The translations under genes and the position numbers were made by a program. This document shows, piece by piece, positions 35,948-44,963 of a stretch of 64,000 nt of DNA. Origin of the DNA: Archaeoglobales archaeon (lineage in GTDB: Archaea; Halobacteriota; Archaeoglobi; Archaeoglobales; Archaeoglobaceae); assembly GCA_030055525.1 (NCBI GenBank), contig JASFYJ010000001.1, positions 90,616 to 154,615 of the forward strand. Reading direction: 5' to 3'. The notes beneath the pieces are model-generated. The model did no database searches. It was not told where the DNA came from and worked only from the letters and a program-made list of their open reading frames with translations. How positions within the stretch are numbered: position 1 is the stretch's first letter; every line of letters starts with the position of its first letter.

Positions 35948-36747
35948 CTCATGTTCCTGAAAGTTATCTCCACAAGTGGGTGTGGTATGTCTTCAATTAT
36001 TTCTATGTCTTTTATGCTTGTGAGGTTTTTCCTCTTTGCAAGTTTTTCCATTCCCAACTCTATCTCTTCCGGTACAACTATGATGTAAGCCTCAAGCTCT
36101 TTAATGCCGAGTTTCGATGCAGCGACAACTCTATGGTGTCCATCAACTAAAAAAAGTTTATCTCCCTTTTTTATGATAACTATGGGTTCTGCAAGACCTC
36201 TTTTAAGCTCGTGAATCCTGCCTCTCAACTCGTCAGCGTAGACCTTGCTTTGTGTGGGTATAAGCTTCGAAATCTCTACTGTGCCTTTCCTTACTTCTGC
36301 TTTTACTCCATGAACCTTCTCTATTGTTAAGACAAGTTTTTCAACCTTTGAAGGATCTACCCTCTCGATTTGACTCCTTATAACATCAGCGTTTGAAATT
36401 ATACCAACAAGCCTGTTCTCTTCATCTACAACAGGCAGCTTAGAATGTCCTGTTCTGAACATTATCCTCGCGGCATCTCTTAAGCTCATGAACTCCCTAG
36501 CTACATACAACTCCTTGGACATGATATCTGAAATTTTTGTATCCGGACTTTTATCGATTATGTCTATAGCAGAAACGTAACCAACAACTTTTCCATTATC
36601 ATCAACAACAGGAAAACTGTCGTGGCCAGATAATTTTATTAGCTCTATAGCATCCTTGACAGTGTTTCCCGGCTTAAGTGTAAAGACGTTCTTTGTCATG
36701 TAGTCTGCAACCTTGATATCCATCATTTCTGCATCCTCTCTAGACAT
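35944..36747 (-). CDS. CBS-pair protein with a ParB-like C-terminal domain
   Basis: A 267-residue protein. Two CBS domains cover residues 10-130 (VADYMTKNVFTLKPGNTVKDA and ISDIMSKELYVAREFMSLRDA) and probably bind an adenine nucleotide. The C-terminal part has the ParB/sulfiredoxin-type motif LFLVDGHHRVVAASKLG near 208-224, a fold that in ParB binds CTP and in others is a kinase or nuclease. Met8 (36726) is an alternative start with GAGAGG about 8 nt upstream. Its function is unknown. It lies in an operon with srp19 and the Trm-G10 gene, 13 nt after purQ. Confidence 0.85.
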   Translation of the reverse strand: MSREDAEMMDIKVADYMTKNVFTLKPGNTVKDAIELIKLSGHDSFPVVDDNGKVVGYVSAIDIIDKSPDTKISDIMSKELYVAREFMSLRDAARIMFRTGHSKLPVVDEENRLVGIISNADVIRSQIERVDPSKVEKLVLTIEKVHGVKAEVRKGTVEISKLIPTQSKVYADELRGRIHELKRGLAEPIVIIKKGDKLFLVDGHHRVVAASKLGIKELEAYIIVVPEEIELGMEKLAKRKNLTSIKDIEIIEDIPHPLVEITFRNMR

Positions 36748-36760
36748 AAAAAGTAGTTAG

Positions 36761-37564
36761 TTAAAGCTTTTCGATATACTCAACTATGCTTTCAAAGAAA
36801 AACTTCCCATCCCCTTCACAACATTTTTCGTAGTCGAACATCGCTCTTTCGGGATGGGGCATAAGGCCTAATACGTTCTTAGTAATGTTACAAAGTCCAG
36901 CTATGTTGTAAACGCTTCCATTTGGATTCCATGGATATTTTGCGTAGTTCCCTTTTTCATCGACGTATCGAAAAGCTATTTGATCGTTTTTAATTAAAAT
37001 GTCAATGTATTCTTCCTCCTTCTCTTTTGGAAAAACAACTTTACCTTCAGCGTGAGCTACTGGATATTTCGCCACATCGGGAACTTTCTTAAGTAGGTTA
37101 GAAGTCTTTGTTTCTTTTTTCAAGAAAGCTGGGCGGCATTCGAATCTACCAGAGTCGTTTACAGCTAAAGCTATCTGCGGTTTGTCAGATATGGGTTTAT
37201 CCTCATCAAATCCTGGCAGTGCTCCAAGTTCAGCAAGTATCTGGAATCCGTTACATATCCCTACTACAGGATACCCTAATTTTATAAACTCTTCTAGATC
37301 TTTTCGTAGTACACTCTTTATTCTTGCTGAGAAAATAGCTCCCGCTCTTACGTAATCTCCTGCAGAAAATCCGCCAGGAAATACGATGCAGTGATAATCG
37401 AACAGACTTCTTTGCTCTTCAAACCTTATCATATCGCTGTAAAATTGCTTAAGATGCACAACTTCGGCAAAAACGTTTAAATCTCTAAACGCTTCTACGG
37501 TTTCATCTTCACAGTTGGTGCCTTCTATCCTGAGAACTGCTACTTTTATCTCTTCTCTATCCAT
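36761..37564 (-). CDS. purQ: Phosphoribosylformylglycinamidine synthase, glutaminase subunit
   Basis: A 267-residue class I glutamine amidotransferase. The nucleophilic Cys is in VVGICNGFQILAELG near residue 103, and the His-Glu pair is in LMPHPERAMF near 240. GGFSAGDYVRAGA is diagnostic for PurQ. It supplies ammonia to PurL in purine synthesis. A TATA-like GTTTTTAAATG lies about 24 nt before the ATG, suggesting a leaderless mRNA. It may be cotranscribed with the CBS-ParB-like gene 13 nt downstream. Confidence 0.95.
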   Translation of the reverse strand: MDREEIKVAVLRIEGTNCEDETVEAFRDLNVFAEVVHLKQFYSDMIRFEEQRSLFDYHCIVFPGGFSAGDYVRAGAIFSARIKSVLRKDLEEFIKLGYPVVGICNGFQILAELGALPGFDEDKPISDKPQIALAVNDSGRFECRPAFLKKETKTSNLLKKVPDVAKYPVAHAEGKVVFPKEKEEEYIDILIKNDQIAFRYVDEKGNYAKYPWNPNGSVYNIAGLCNITKNVLGLMPHPERAMFDYEKCCEGDGKFFFESIVEYIEKL

Positions 37565-37603
37565 ACTCGAATTTCGGTACCTGCATTTAAAAACGATTTT
37601 GGA

Positions 37604-37620
37604 GCGAAAGCCTTATATAT
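37604..37620 (+). promoter_or_regulatory. Strong BRE/TATA promoter of the unknown gene at 37644
   Basis: GCGAAAG (37604-37610) and TTATATAT (37613-37620) resemble the heat-shock promoter almost exactly: both read CGAAAGC(C/T)TTATATATCAC. The TATA centre lies about 28 nt before the GTG start codon at 37644, as for a leaderless mRNA. The HSR1 inverted repeat is absent here. Confidence 0.65.
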
Positions 37621-37643
37621 CACATTAAATCATTACACAGTGG

Positions 37644-38027
37644 GTGAGAGCATCGTACGAGATAAAGGTTCGTGGAGAAGCTATGAAGATCTTGGTTGAA
37701 GCGCTAAGTAGAGCCAAAGTTGCAGCCGAAGAAAAAAATGGATCAGTTTTATGTTTTGTTGGATGTAAAAAGAAGACTATAGAATTCAGGGACGATTCTA
37801 TAGTTGTTGAGGGTGTAGAAATAAAAACCTTCGCAAACTATATAGCAAAGAAAACTCAATCAAGTTCTGAAGTAGCATCTCTTGGTGCTTTGGCTTGGTT
37901 GGGTATAGTAGGTATCGAATACTTGATAACTGCGGCTTACTGCAGGGATTATAAGCATGCTATCGCTGCCAAAAGGTGCTACGAACTCTTGAAAGCAAGA
38001 AAAATGCCAAGAGTGATTAAAAACTAG
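37644..38027 (+). CDS. Unknown protein, conserved-looking, 127 residues
   Basis: I do not recognise this 127-residue basic protein. It has an N-terminal helix-rich region (GEAMKILVEALSRAKVAAEE), a central strand region (VLCFVGCKKKTIEFRDDSIVVEG), a hydrophobic stretch (ASLGALAWLGIVGIEYLITAAY) that could be one membrane helix or a buried helix, and a basic C-terminus. It starts with GTG downstream of a very good promoter, is monocistronic, and is followed by a T-tract. Good expression is likely from the promoter alone. Confidence 0.65.
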   Translation: MRASYEIKVRGEAMKILVEALSRAKVAAEEKNGSVLCFVGCKKKTIEFRDDSIVVEGVEIKTFANYIAKKTQSSSEVASLGALAWLGIVGIEYLITAAYCRDYKHAIAAKRCYELLKARKMPRVIKN

Positions 38028-38042
38028 TTTTTATTTTTATAT
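38028..38042 (+). terminator. T-tract terminator after the 37644 gene
   Basis: The 15-nt gap between the convergent genes is TTTTTATTTTTATAT-like on the plus strand, directly after the stop codon. Archaeal transcription often ends at such oligo-T runs. Confidence 0.45.
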
Positions 38043-39800
38043 TCAAAAATAATAGTAGTACTCGCCAGCAGCCTTTTGTTCTCTATCTAGCCTCGAATCC
38101 GGTTTGTTCACTCTCGGTCTTTTAGTTTCTTCGTCTCTTCTGAAGGTGATGTTAAGCTTGGACAGAAACATGTTCATGCCCTCTCTCATCCCTACTGGTT
38201 TTTTTGCAATTCCAAAAATCCCTGGATCACCTTCAAACACCATTAAACGATCGCTGACCATGTCTATGAAGTATATATCGTGGTCAACGACTAGAACGCT
38301 CTTGCTTGTATTCATCGCAAACCTTCTTATCACTCTCGCTGCTTCTATCCTCTGTTCAACGTCAAGATGAGCTGAAGGTTCATCTAGTAGATACAAGTCA
38401 GCGTCCCTGAAAAGACAAGCTAATATTGCAACTCTTTGCAACTCTCCACCGCTTAGCTCAGTAAGGTTTCTTTCCAGCAACTTGTCGACGGCAAGAGGTC
38501 TTAAAAACTCTGTTTTGTAGTAGGAGCTATCTACATTTGGGTTCAACTTTCTCAAGAAAGTTCCAACATCTAAATCTACGTCTGCCTTCACGTACTGTGG
38601 CTTGTAACTAACCTTGACTTTAACTTCCACCTTTTTCTCATCATCCCCCAGTACACCAGCAAGAACCTTAACAAAAGTCGATTTTCCAGTAGCATTTGGC
38701 CCTACAACACCTAAAACTTCGCCTATTCTTATGTCTCCTCCTTCAGCCACCAATTTGAAGTTTTCAAAAGTTTTGGTGAAGGGTGGAAACTCTAAAAGAA
38801 CTTTTTCCTTTTCACTATCTCGTGGCTGGAAGATCTCGAATTCTATTGGTTTTTCTCGAATTCTTATGTTCTCCTCAGCGAGATAGCCCCTCAGATACTG
38901 ATTTATTCCTACTCTAACACCTTTAGCATTTGTAAATACACCATAAACAGCGGGAATGCCATAAACAATGTGAACGAAATCTGCAAGCATATCAAGGATA
39001 GCTAAATCGTGCTCTACGATCATAACAGTTCTCTCTTTTGCAAGCTCCCTTATAACGTTCGCAACGGATATACGCTGGTATATGTCCAAATAGGATGTTA
39101 TTTCATCGAAGAAGTAGAAGTCCGCATCCTTTAAAATGCATGCAGCAATTGCAAGTCTTTGCAACTCTCCTCCACTTAGCTCGTCGATTTTTCTATCCAA
39201 CGAAGCTTTAAGGTTCAATTTGTTTACAATTTCATCGAAAATTTTTCTCTCATCTACTTTCCTAAGCAATTCGACAACTTTTCCACTATAAACCTTTGGT
39301 ATGTGCTCTATATACTGAGGTTTTAGGCTAACTTTTAATCCATTTTCAGCCAGTTTCTTTAGATAATCAAGTAGTTCGCTGCCAGCAAACCTTGCGTAAA
39401 CATCTTCCCAGCTTGCATTCTCTTTTCCGAGGTTCGGTTTAAGCTGGCCAGATAGTATTTTAACTGCAGTCGTCTTTCCTGTTCCATTTGGGCCTAAGAT
39501 GCCTACAACGTATCCTTTCTTTGGTACTGGGAGATTATATAGCACAAATCCATTTTTTCCGTATCTATGCACTTCACAACCTTCAAGTCTTTCTGGTAAT
39601 CCGACAATTGTTATAGCTTCCATAGGACACTTTTTTACACAGATTCCGCAACCTACGCACATCGCTTCAGAGATTATAGCTTTCTCCTGCACAACTACTG
39701 TCTCATCTCCAGTTCTAACTCTTGGACAGTACTTTACACATTCTTGGCCGCATTTTTTGGGTTGGCATCGATCTTTGTCAACTACTGCAATTCGAGGCAT
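38043..39800 (-). CDS. rli1: Ribosome recycling ATPase ABCE1/Rli1
   Basis: A 585-residue twin-ABC protein. The N-terminal iron-sulfur domain has CQPKKCGQECVKYCP (residues 12-26) and CVGCGICVKKCP near 48-59. ABC1 has GPNGTGKTT near 105 and LSGGELQR near 208; ABC2 has GPNATGKST near 367 and LSGGELQR near 450. Walker B sites are FFDEIT and LLDEPS; the first has Ile-Thr in place of the usual Pro-Ser. It splits ribosomes into subunits after termination and is essential in archaea and eukaryotes. Confidence 0.97.
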   Translation of the reverse strand: MPRIAVVDKDRCQPKKCGQECVKYCPRVRTGDETVVVQEKAIISEAMCVGCGICVKKCPMEAITIVGLPERLEGCEVHRYGKNGFVLYNLPVPKKGYVVGILGPNGTGKTTAVKILSGQLKPNLGKENASWEDVYARFAGSELLDYLKKLAENGLKVSLKPQYIEHIPKVYSGKVVELLRKVDERKIFDEIVNKLNLKASLDRKIDELSGGELQRLAIAACILKDADFYFFDEITSYLDIYQRISVANVIRELAKERTVMIVEHDLAILDMLADFVHIVYGIPAVYGVFTNAKGVRVGINQYLRGYLAEENIRIREKPIEFEIFQPRDSEKEKVLLEFPPFTKTFENFKLVAEGGDIRIGEVLGVVGPNATGKSTFVKVLAGVLGDDEKKVEVKVKVSYKPQYVKADVDLDVGTFLRKLNPNVDSSYYKTEFLRPLAVDKLLERNLTELSGGELQRVAILACLFRDADLYLLDEPSAHLDVEQRIEAARVIRRFAMNTSKSVLVVDHDIYFIDMVSDRLMVFEGDPGIFGIAKKPVGMREGMNMFLSKLNITFRRDEETKRPRVNKPDSRLDREQKAAGEYYYYF

Positions 39801-39886
39801 TAAGGAGGTGAGGGGAAAAACGATTTAAAAATTTAGATGTCCCTTAAATTCCTAAGTTTTTTATCTTCAGAGATGCAGAGAAAAAC

Positions 39887-41143
39887 ATGGAATCTCGTAT
39901 TCCGGGATTTTACAAGATGAGCGTAACTGAGAGACTCGAAAAAGTTGCAGAGTTTGCAAACTTAAGTGAAGAAGAGAAGAAAATGGTAAGTTCAAAAGGT
40001 TTGCCAATAGAAATCGCAGACAGGATGATAGAAAATGTAATCGGCACCTTCGAACTACCTCTTGGAATTGCAACAAACTTCCTCATAGATGGAAAAGACT
40101 ACTTAATTCCTATGGTGATTGAAGAGCCAAGTGTTGTAGCTGCAGCCAGCAATGCTGCAAAGATGGCAAGAGAATCTGGAGGATTTTTTACAGATTACAC
40201 CGGTTCAATTATGATAGGACAGATACAAGTCGTAAAATTGAAAAATCCTTACGCTGCGAAATTTGAGGTACTTAAAAATAAAGATGAGATTATAAAAAAA
40301 GCAAACGAATGCGATCCCATACTTTTAAAACTTGGAGGAGGTTGTAAAAGCCTAGAGGCGAGGGTTATAGATACGTTACTTGGAAAGATGCTGATAATAC
40401 ATTTGCTTGTCGATGTAAAAGATGCGATGGGAGCTAATGCTGTAAACACAATGTGCGAAGCTGTAGCACCAACTATAGAGAAGCTAACAGGTGGAAAGGT
40501 CTATCTGAGAATACTCTCTAATCTTGCAGTCTATAGACTCGCAAGAGCCAAGGCTGTTTTTAAGAAAGACGTGATAGGGGGAGAGGAGGTTGTAGAAGGG
40601 ATAATGCAAGCCTATGCATTTGCTTTAGCAGATCCTTATAGATGTGCTACACATAACAAAGGTATAATGAACGGAATTTCTGCGTTGATGATTGCAACTG
40701 GAAATGATTTCCGAGCAGCTGAAGCTGCTGCACACAGTTATGCAGCACTTTTTGGCTATAAACCCCTCACAACCTACGAGGTCGATAAAGAAGGGAACCT
40801 AGTTGGAACCATAGAACTGCCGATAGTTGCAGGTGTTGTTGGAGGAGCTACAAATGTAAATCCTCTAGCAAAAGTGTGTTTAAAGATCTTAGGAGTAAGA
40901 AGTAGTGAAGAGTTGGCAAGAGTTGCAGCCGCTCTTGGTTTAGCGCAAAACTTTGCAGCCTTGAGAGCTTTGGCTACAGAAGGGATACAGAGAGGGCATA
41001 TGGAGTTGCATGCGAGAAATGTAGCAATAGCTGCCGGTGCTAAAGGGGAAGAAGTTGATAAGATCGTAGAAGCGATGGTTAGAGAGAGAAAAATCCGCAT
41101 AGATTATGCTAGAGAACTTCTAGAAACCCTAAGAAAAACTTAA
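39887..41143 (+). CDS. hmgA: HMG-CoA reductase, class II
   Basis: A 418-residue enzyme. Class II features are visible: catalytic Glu in VIEEPSVVAAASNAAK (near 85), Lys in CATHNKGIMNGI (near 260), Asp in ATGNDFRAAEA (near 275) and His in GHMELHARN near 373. It reduces HMG-CoA to mevalonate for isoprenoid lipids. Most archaea have class I; the class II form in Archaeoglobales is a documented transfer from bacteria. Sequence before the ATG has TATA-like ATTTAAAAATTTA near 39824-39836. The gene ends in a T-run. Confidence 0.95.
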   Translation: MESRIPGFYKMSVTERLEKVAEFANLSEEEKKMVSSKGLPIEIADRMIENVIGTFELPLGIATNFLIDGKDYLIPMVIEEPSVVAAASNAAKMARESGGFFTDYTGSIMIGQIQVVKLKNPYAAKFEVLKNKDEIIKKANECDPILLKLGGGCKSLEARVIDTLLGKMLIIHLLVDVKDAMGANAVNTMCEAVAPTIEKLTGGKVYLRILSNLAVYRLARAKAVFKKDVIGGEEVVEGIMQAYAFALADPYRCATHNKGIMNGISALMIATGNDFRAAEAAAHSYAALFGYKPLTTYEVDKEGNLVGTIELPIVAGVVGGATNVNPLAKVCLKILGVRSSEELARVAAALGLAQNFAALRALATEGIQRGHMELHARNVAIAAGAKGEEVDKIVEAMVRERKIRIDYARELLETLRKT

Positions 41144-41150
41144 TTTTTTT
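41143..41150 (+). terminator. T-tract after hmgA
   Basis: The hmgA stop codon is followed by a T-run (ATTTTTTT) that reaches the end of the convergent small gene. It is a likely site of transcription termination, but no hairpin is needed or seen. Confidence 0.35.
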
Positions 41151-41427
41151 AATCTGCAAGCTTTATTTCCAGCTCTACGACATCTCCAACCTTAAAATCC
41201 TTAGATGCGTATTCTTCGTAGCCCATTGTGACTATAGCATCAAAGCCCAAATAACCTTCAACCCTCTTTGTAGCCTCCTCGCCAAGCTTTAGTCCAAATT
41301 CAATGATGCTTATAGGGTTCCGAACATCTGGCTGGGGAATCGCTGTAACCTTCTGAAAGACCTTTCTGAGGTAAAGCACTACTTCGTCATCATCTTTCAT
41401 CTCCACTCTAAGGATCTTGAACTTCAT
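41149..41427 (-). CDS. Unknown small conserved-looking protein
   Basis: A 92-residue protein without a recognised domain. It begins MKFKILRVEMKDDDEVVLYL and ends with strand-rich FKVGDVVELEIKL, so a small beta-barrel (OB or RNA-binding-like) fold is possible. It lies convergent to hmgA and divergent from the ribosomal supercluster. Codon use looks like that of its neighbours, which supports a real gene. Confidence 0.65.
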   Translation of the reverse strand: MKFKILRVEMKDDDEVVLYLRKVFQKVTAIPQPDVRNPISIIEFGLKLGEEATKRVEGYLGFDAIVTMGYEEYASKDFKVGDVVELEIKLAD

Positions 41428-41473
41428 ATTTGAAGTTCAGGTACAGCTTTAAAACCTGCCGCCCAATGCTTTT

Positions 41474-42247
41474 GTGCTATCCATTGCAATACCTTCCTCA
41501 TCACTGCTGAATGAAAGCGATGAAAAGCTTAAAACTTTAAAAGTAGGGTACATTGCAAGGGCAGCGGCAGTTTTTAGAGTGGAGGAGATCATAATTTACA
41601 GAGATCCAAAAAGAGATGAAACATCTTTTATTAAGGAAATCCTGGAATACCTCGAAACTCCGCAGTATTTGAGAAAAAGCTTATTTCCTCTAAAAAATTC
41701 TCTTAGATATGCCGGTCTTTTGCATCCACTTGCAATTCCATCCCATAAGCCGAAAGATTTAAAAGTCGGTGAGGTAAGGGAAGGGGTTGTAAAATACGTT
41801 GCGCCTGACGGTACGCGATGGGTGGACATAGGTGCAAACGCCCTGGCACCTTTGAAGTGTAATAAGCCAAAAGGTGCCCGTGTTACCGTCAGGGTCTATT
41901 CGAAGAACCCGTTGCTCGTGGAAGAGGCGAAACCTGAAGAATATTGGGGGTATAAGGTAGTAGAGATGGAATTGGAAGATGTGCTGAGTAGAAGAAATGT
42001 AGTTGTAACTTCGCGAAGGTGCGGGGTGCCAAAGTTGAAGGATGTAAGGAGAGATGTAACTTTAGTGTTTGGGAATCCTGAGGAGGGCGTCTTCGAGATA
42101 GCCGAAAGGATGGGGTTGAAGGTTAACGCTGAGTGTTGGAACATCATCCCTCTTCAGGGTACTCGAACTGTTAGACTTGAAGAGGCAATTTTCGCGACTC
42201 TTGCAGTTGTTAATTTCTTAAGCTACTGGGGTGATGGTTCGTGGTGA
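41474..42247 (+). CDS. SPOUT-type RNA methyltransferase family protein (DUF171)
   Basis: A 257-residue protein of the family found directly before rpl3 in many archaea. The N-terminus (SLLNESDEKLKTLKVGYIARAAAVFRVEEIIIY) and C-terminus (GTRTVRLEEAIFATLAVVNFL) are typical of the knotted SPOUT fold; an OB-like insert (VGEVREGVVKYVAPDGTRWVDIG) lies in the middle. Homologues are proposed rRNA uridine N3-methyltransferases. The start is GTG at 41474, about 24 nt after a TATA-like GCTTTAAAACC, so it begins the long supercluster transcript. It overlaps rpl3 by 7 nt. Confidence 0.85.
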   Translation: MLSIAIPSSSLLNESDEKLKTLKVGYIARAAAVFRVEEIIIYRDPKRDETSFIKEILEYLETPQYLRKSLFPLKNSLRYAGLLHPLAIPSHKPKDLKVGEVREGVVKYVAPDGTRWVDIGANALAPLKCNKPKGARVTVRVYSKNPLLVEEAKPEEYWGYKVVEMELEDVLSRRNVVVTSRRCGVPKLKDVRRDVTLVFGNPEEGVFEIAERMGLKVNAECWNIIPLQGTRTVRLEEAIFATLAVVNFLSYWGDGSW

Positions 42248-43236
42248 AGGAGCATAGACCAAGAAGAGGTTCTTTAGCGTTTTCACCAAGAAAAAGAGCT
42301 GCAAGTATAATTCCAAGGGTCAGAAGCTGGCCGGAATGTGATCAGGTGAGAATGCAAGGATTTGCAGGATACAAAGCTGGAATGACGCACGTTTTGATGG
42401 TGGACGACAGAAAAAATTCTCCTACTTATGGTGAGGAGATCGTAGTTCCAGTTACCGTCATCGAAACTCCACCAATGAAGGTTGCAGCAGTTAGAGTGTA
42501 CAAGAAAAATCAGTATGGGCTCTACATCGCTGGAGAAGTATGGGCAAACAATCTAGACGATTTCCTCGGCAGAAGAATTAACATCCCAAAAAGAGCTGGA
42601 GATTTAGAAAAACTGAGGCAGATAATTGATGGAGCTGTAGAAGTTAGAGTTTTGACTTATACTCAACCTTACCTTATAACGGGAGTTCCAAAAAAGGTTC
42701 CCGATATTATGGAGCACAAGATAGGAGGGAATGTTGCTGAGGCATTTGAATATGCTGCTTCAAAGCTCGGAAAAGAAATAAGGATTTCTGAAGTTTTCAG
42801 TGAGGGAGCTATAGTGGATGTAATGGCGATAACTAAAGGAAAGGGTTTTCAGGGGCCAGTTAAGAGATGGGGTGTTATAACTCTCAACGCAAAGCATGCA
42901 AGAAGCTCGAAACATCGAAGGGTTGGAACACTTGGTCCATGGAATCCGCATCATGTTAGATGGACTGTTCCACAGGCTGGACAAATGGGTTTCCACCAGA
43001 GAACGGAGTATAATAAAAGAATTATCAAGATCGGGCAAAATGGGGAAGAGATAATCCCGAAAGGTGGGTTTGTACATTATGGGGTTATTAGGAGCGATTA
43101 CGTTATGATCGCTGGAAGCGTTCCCGGGCCTGTAAAGAGATTAGTGAGGATAAGAGACGCTATACGTCCGCCAGAAGTTGTGTTTGATGGAATAAATCTG
43201 ATCTATGTTAGTAAGCAATCCAAGCAGGGGAGATGA
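42241..43236 (+). CDS. rpl3: Ribosomal protein L3 (uL3)
   Basis: A 331-residue archaeal-length L3. Landmarks are HRPRRGSLAFSPRKRA at the N-terminus and KGKGFQGPVKRWG near residue 200, the loop that reaches the peptidyl-transferase centre. GTG start at 42241; GTG at 42244 is the alternative. First ribosomal gene of the supercluster. Confidence 0.97.
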   Translation: MVKEHRPRRGSLAFSPRKRAASIIPRVRSWPECDQVRMQGFAGYKAGMTHVLMVDDRKNSPTYGEEIVVPVTVIETPPMKVAAVRVYKKNQYGLYIAGEVWANNLDDFLGRRINIPKRAGDLEKLRQIIDGAVEVRVLTYTQPYLITGVPKKVPDIMEHKIGGNVAEAFEYAASKLGKEIRISEVFSEGAIVDVMAITKGKGFQGPVKRWGVITLNAKHARSSKHRRVGTLGPWNPHHVRWTVPQAGQMGFHQRTEYNKRIIKIGQNGEEIIPKGGFVHYGVIRSDYVMIAGSVPGPVKRLVRIRDAIRPPEVVFDGINLIYVSKQSKQGR

Positions 43237-43997
43237 GTATGCTTGCAAAGGTTCTCAACCTTAAAGGTGAAGTCGTCGAAGAGATAGAGCTACCCAAAGT
43301 TTTTGAGGAGGAATTTAGACCGGATATAATAAAGAGGGCAGTTCTCTCTTTGCAATCCCACAGAAGACAACCATATGGGCCAAATCCTCTAAGCGGAGTA
43401 GATTATGCATGGGAAAACTGGGGGCCTGGGCATGGATACGCAAGAGTGCCAAGGTGGAAGGTAGGTAGCAGAGCTGTAGTAGTACCACAGGCCGTTGGAG
43501 GTAGGGAAGCTCATCCACCAAAGGTGGATAAGATATGGGACAAGAAGATGAACAAAAAGGAGTTAAGAAAAGCACTTAGATCAGCGATTGCAGCAACAGC
43601 CAATGCAGAAATAATAAGGAAGAGAAATCACATCTTCTCTGGCGAGGTGCCAAAAATAGTCGTGGATGAAATATCCGGAATAAAAAAGGCCAAGGAAGTT
43701 GTGGAGGTGTTCAAGGCTTTGGGAGTAATGGAGGACATAGAAAGAGCAAAGGAGAGAAGAAGATATAGAGCAGGGGCAGGAAAAATGAGAGGAAGGAGGT
43801 ATGTTACAAAGAAGAGTGTACTTCTTGTGGTGAGAGAGGATAACGGTATAATAAAAGCGGCCAAGAACTTGCCAGGTGTTGATGTTGTTCTTGTGAAGGA
43901 TCTGAACGTAGAACTTTTAGCTCCTGGTGCTCATCCTGGAAGGCTTACAGTTTGGAGTAAAGGAGCTGTAGAGTATTTGGGTGAGTGGTTATGTTAA
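43233..43997 (+). CDS. rpl4: Ribosomal protein L4 (uL4)
   Basis: A 254-residue L4 with the long exit-tunnel loop (HRRQPYGPNPLSGVDYAWENWGPG near residue 42). It overlaps rpl3 by 4 nt (ATGA). Met3 (43239) is an alternative start. Its 3' end overlaps rpl23 by 7-13 nt. Confidence 0.97.
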   Translation: MSMLAKVLNLKGEVVEEIELPKVFEEEFRPDIIKRAVLSLQSHRRQPYGPNPLSGVDYAWENWGPGHGYARVPRWKVGSRAVVVPQAVGGREAHPPKVDKIWDKKMNKKELRKALRSAIAATANAEIIRKRNHIFSGEVPKIVVDEISGIKKAKEVVEVFKALGVMEDIERAKERRRYRAGAGKMRGRRYVTKKSVLLVVREDNGIIKAAKNLPGVDVVLVKDLNVELLAPGAHPGRLTVWSKGAVEYLGEWLC

Positions 43998-44236
43998 TCA
44001 AATGCTTTCTGATTACTGAAAAGAGTGTGGCAGAGTTGGAGAAGAACGTAATAACAGCTGTAGTGGATAGAAAAGCTAACAAGAATAAAATAAAAAAAGA
44101 GATAGAAAAACTTTTTGGTGTTGAAGTTGAAAGTGTAAACACGTTGATCACTCCAAAGGGTGAAAAGAAGGCATACATAAGGTTGAAATCTGAATATTCC
44201 GCAGCAGATTTACTTTCAAAGTTGGGAGTGTATTGA
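43985..44236 (+). CDS. rpl23: Ribosomal protein L23 (uL23)
   Basis: An 83-residue L23 with KCFLITEKSVAELEKN and EKLFGVEVESVNTLITPKGEKKAYIRL. It lies at the tunnel exit and contacts SRP. The ATG at 43991 is a likely real start; the ORF-track GTG at 43985 overlaps rpl4 by 13 nt. Confidence 0.96.
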   Translation: MVMLIKCFLITEKSVAELEKNVITAVVDRKANKNKIKKEIEKLFGVEVESVNTLITPKGEKKAYIRLKSEYSAADLLSKLGVY

Positions 44237-44245
44237 GGTGATGTT

Positions 44246-44959
44246 GTGGGTAAGCGTATAATTGCCCAAAATAGAGGAAAAGGAACACCAACTTACAGAG
44301 CTCCATCTCACAAGTACAAGGCAGACATCAAGCACCTTCCCTTTAAAGATAGTGTTGTGGAGGCAAAGATCATCGATATACAGCACGATCCAGTAAGAAA
44401 TGGTCCTGTAGCGCTTGTTAAATTGCCTGACGGTAAAGAAGAGTACGTGCTGGCTGTAGAAGGTTTAGGAGTTGGAGATAAGATATACGCTGGTGAAAAC
44501 GTCCCGATTCAGCCCGGAAATACGACCTATCTGAGAAACATACCTGAAGGTACGCAGATATGCAACATCGAAAAGTACCCCGGAGATGGTGGAAAGTTTG
44601 TTAGAGCGAGTGGGACTTTTGCGTTGGTAGTTGCGAGGGAAGCTGATAAGGTTGTAGTTCAAATGCCATCTGGCCAATTGAAGTGGTTCCATCCGAATTG
44701 CAGAGCTACCATAGGTGTTGTTGCATGTGGTGGAAGACCAGATAAACCGTTCATTAAAGCTGGGAAGAAGTACCACAAGATGAAGAGCAAAGCTACGAAG
44801 TGGCCCCGCGTTAGAGGAGTTGCAATGTGCGCCGTTTATCACCCATTCGGTGGAGGTAAGCATCAGCACGTCGGAAGACCGAAAACAGTTAGTAGAAACG
44901 CTCCTCCTGGAAGAAAGGTTGGAAGTATTGCTGCTCGTCGCACTGGAGTAAGGAGGTGA
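44246..44959 (+). CDS. rpl2: Ribosomal protein L2 (uL2)
   Basis: A 237-residue L2. [16 protein letters not shown] near 193-208 carries the conserved His needed for peptidyl-transferase activity. The start is GTG at 44246 with GAGGTGAT upstream. The 9-nt gap follows rpl23. Confidence 0.97.
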   Translation: MGKRIIAQNRGKGTPTYRAPSHKYKADIKHLPFKDSVVEAKIIDIQHDPVRNGPVALVKLPDGKEEYVLAVEGLGVGDKIYAGENVPIQPGNTTYLRNIPEGTQICNIEKYPGDGGKFVRASGTFALVVAREADKVVVQMPSGQLKWFHPNCRATIGVVACGGRPDKPFIKAGKKYHKMKSKATKWPRVRGVAMCAVYHPFGGGKHQHVGRPKTVSRNAPPGRKVGSIAARRTGVRR

Positions 44960-44963
44960 AAGT

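Noticed and set aside
42760-43077. ORFs opposite or in other frames of the ribosomal supercluster
   Set aside because: The sense frames encode well-known ribosomal proteins end to end; the shadows have no start signals or domains.
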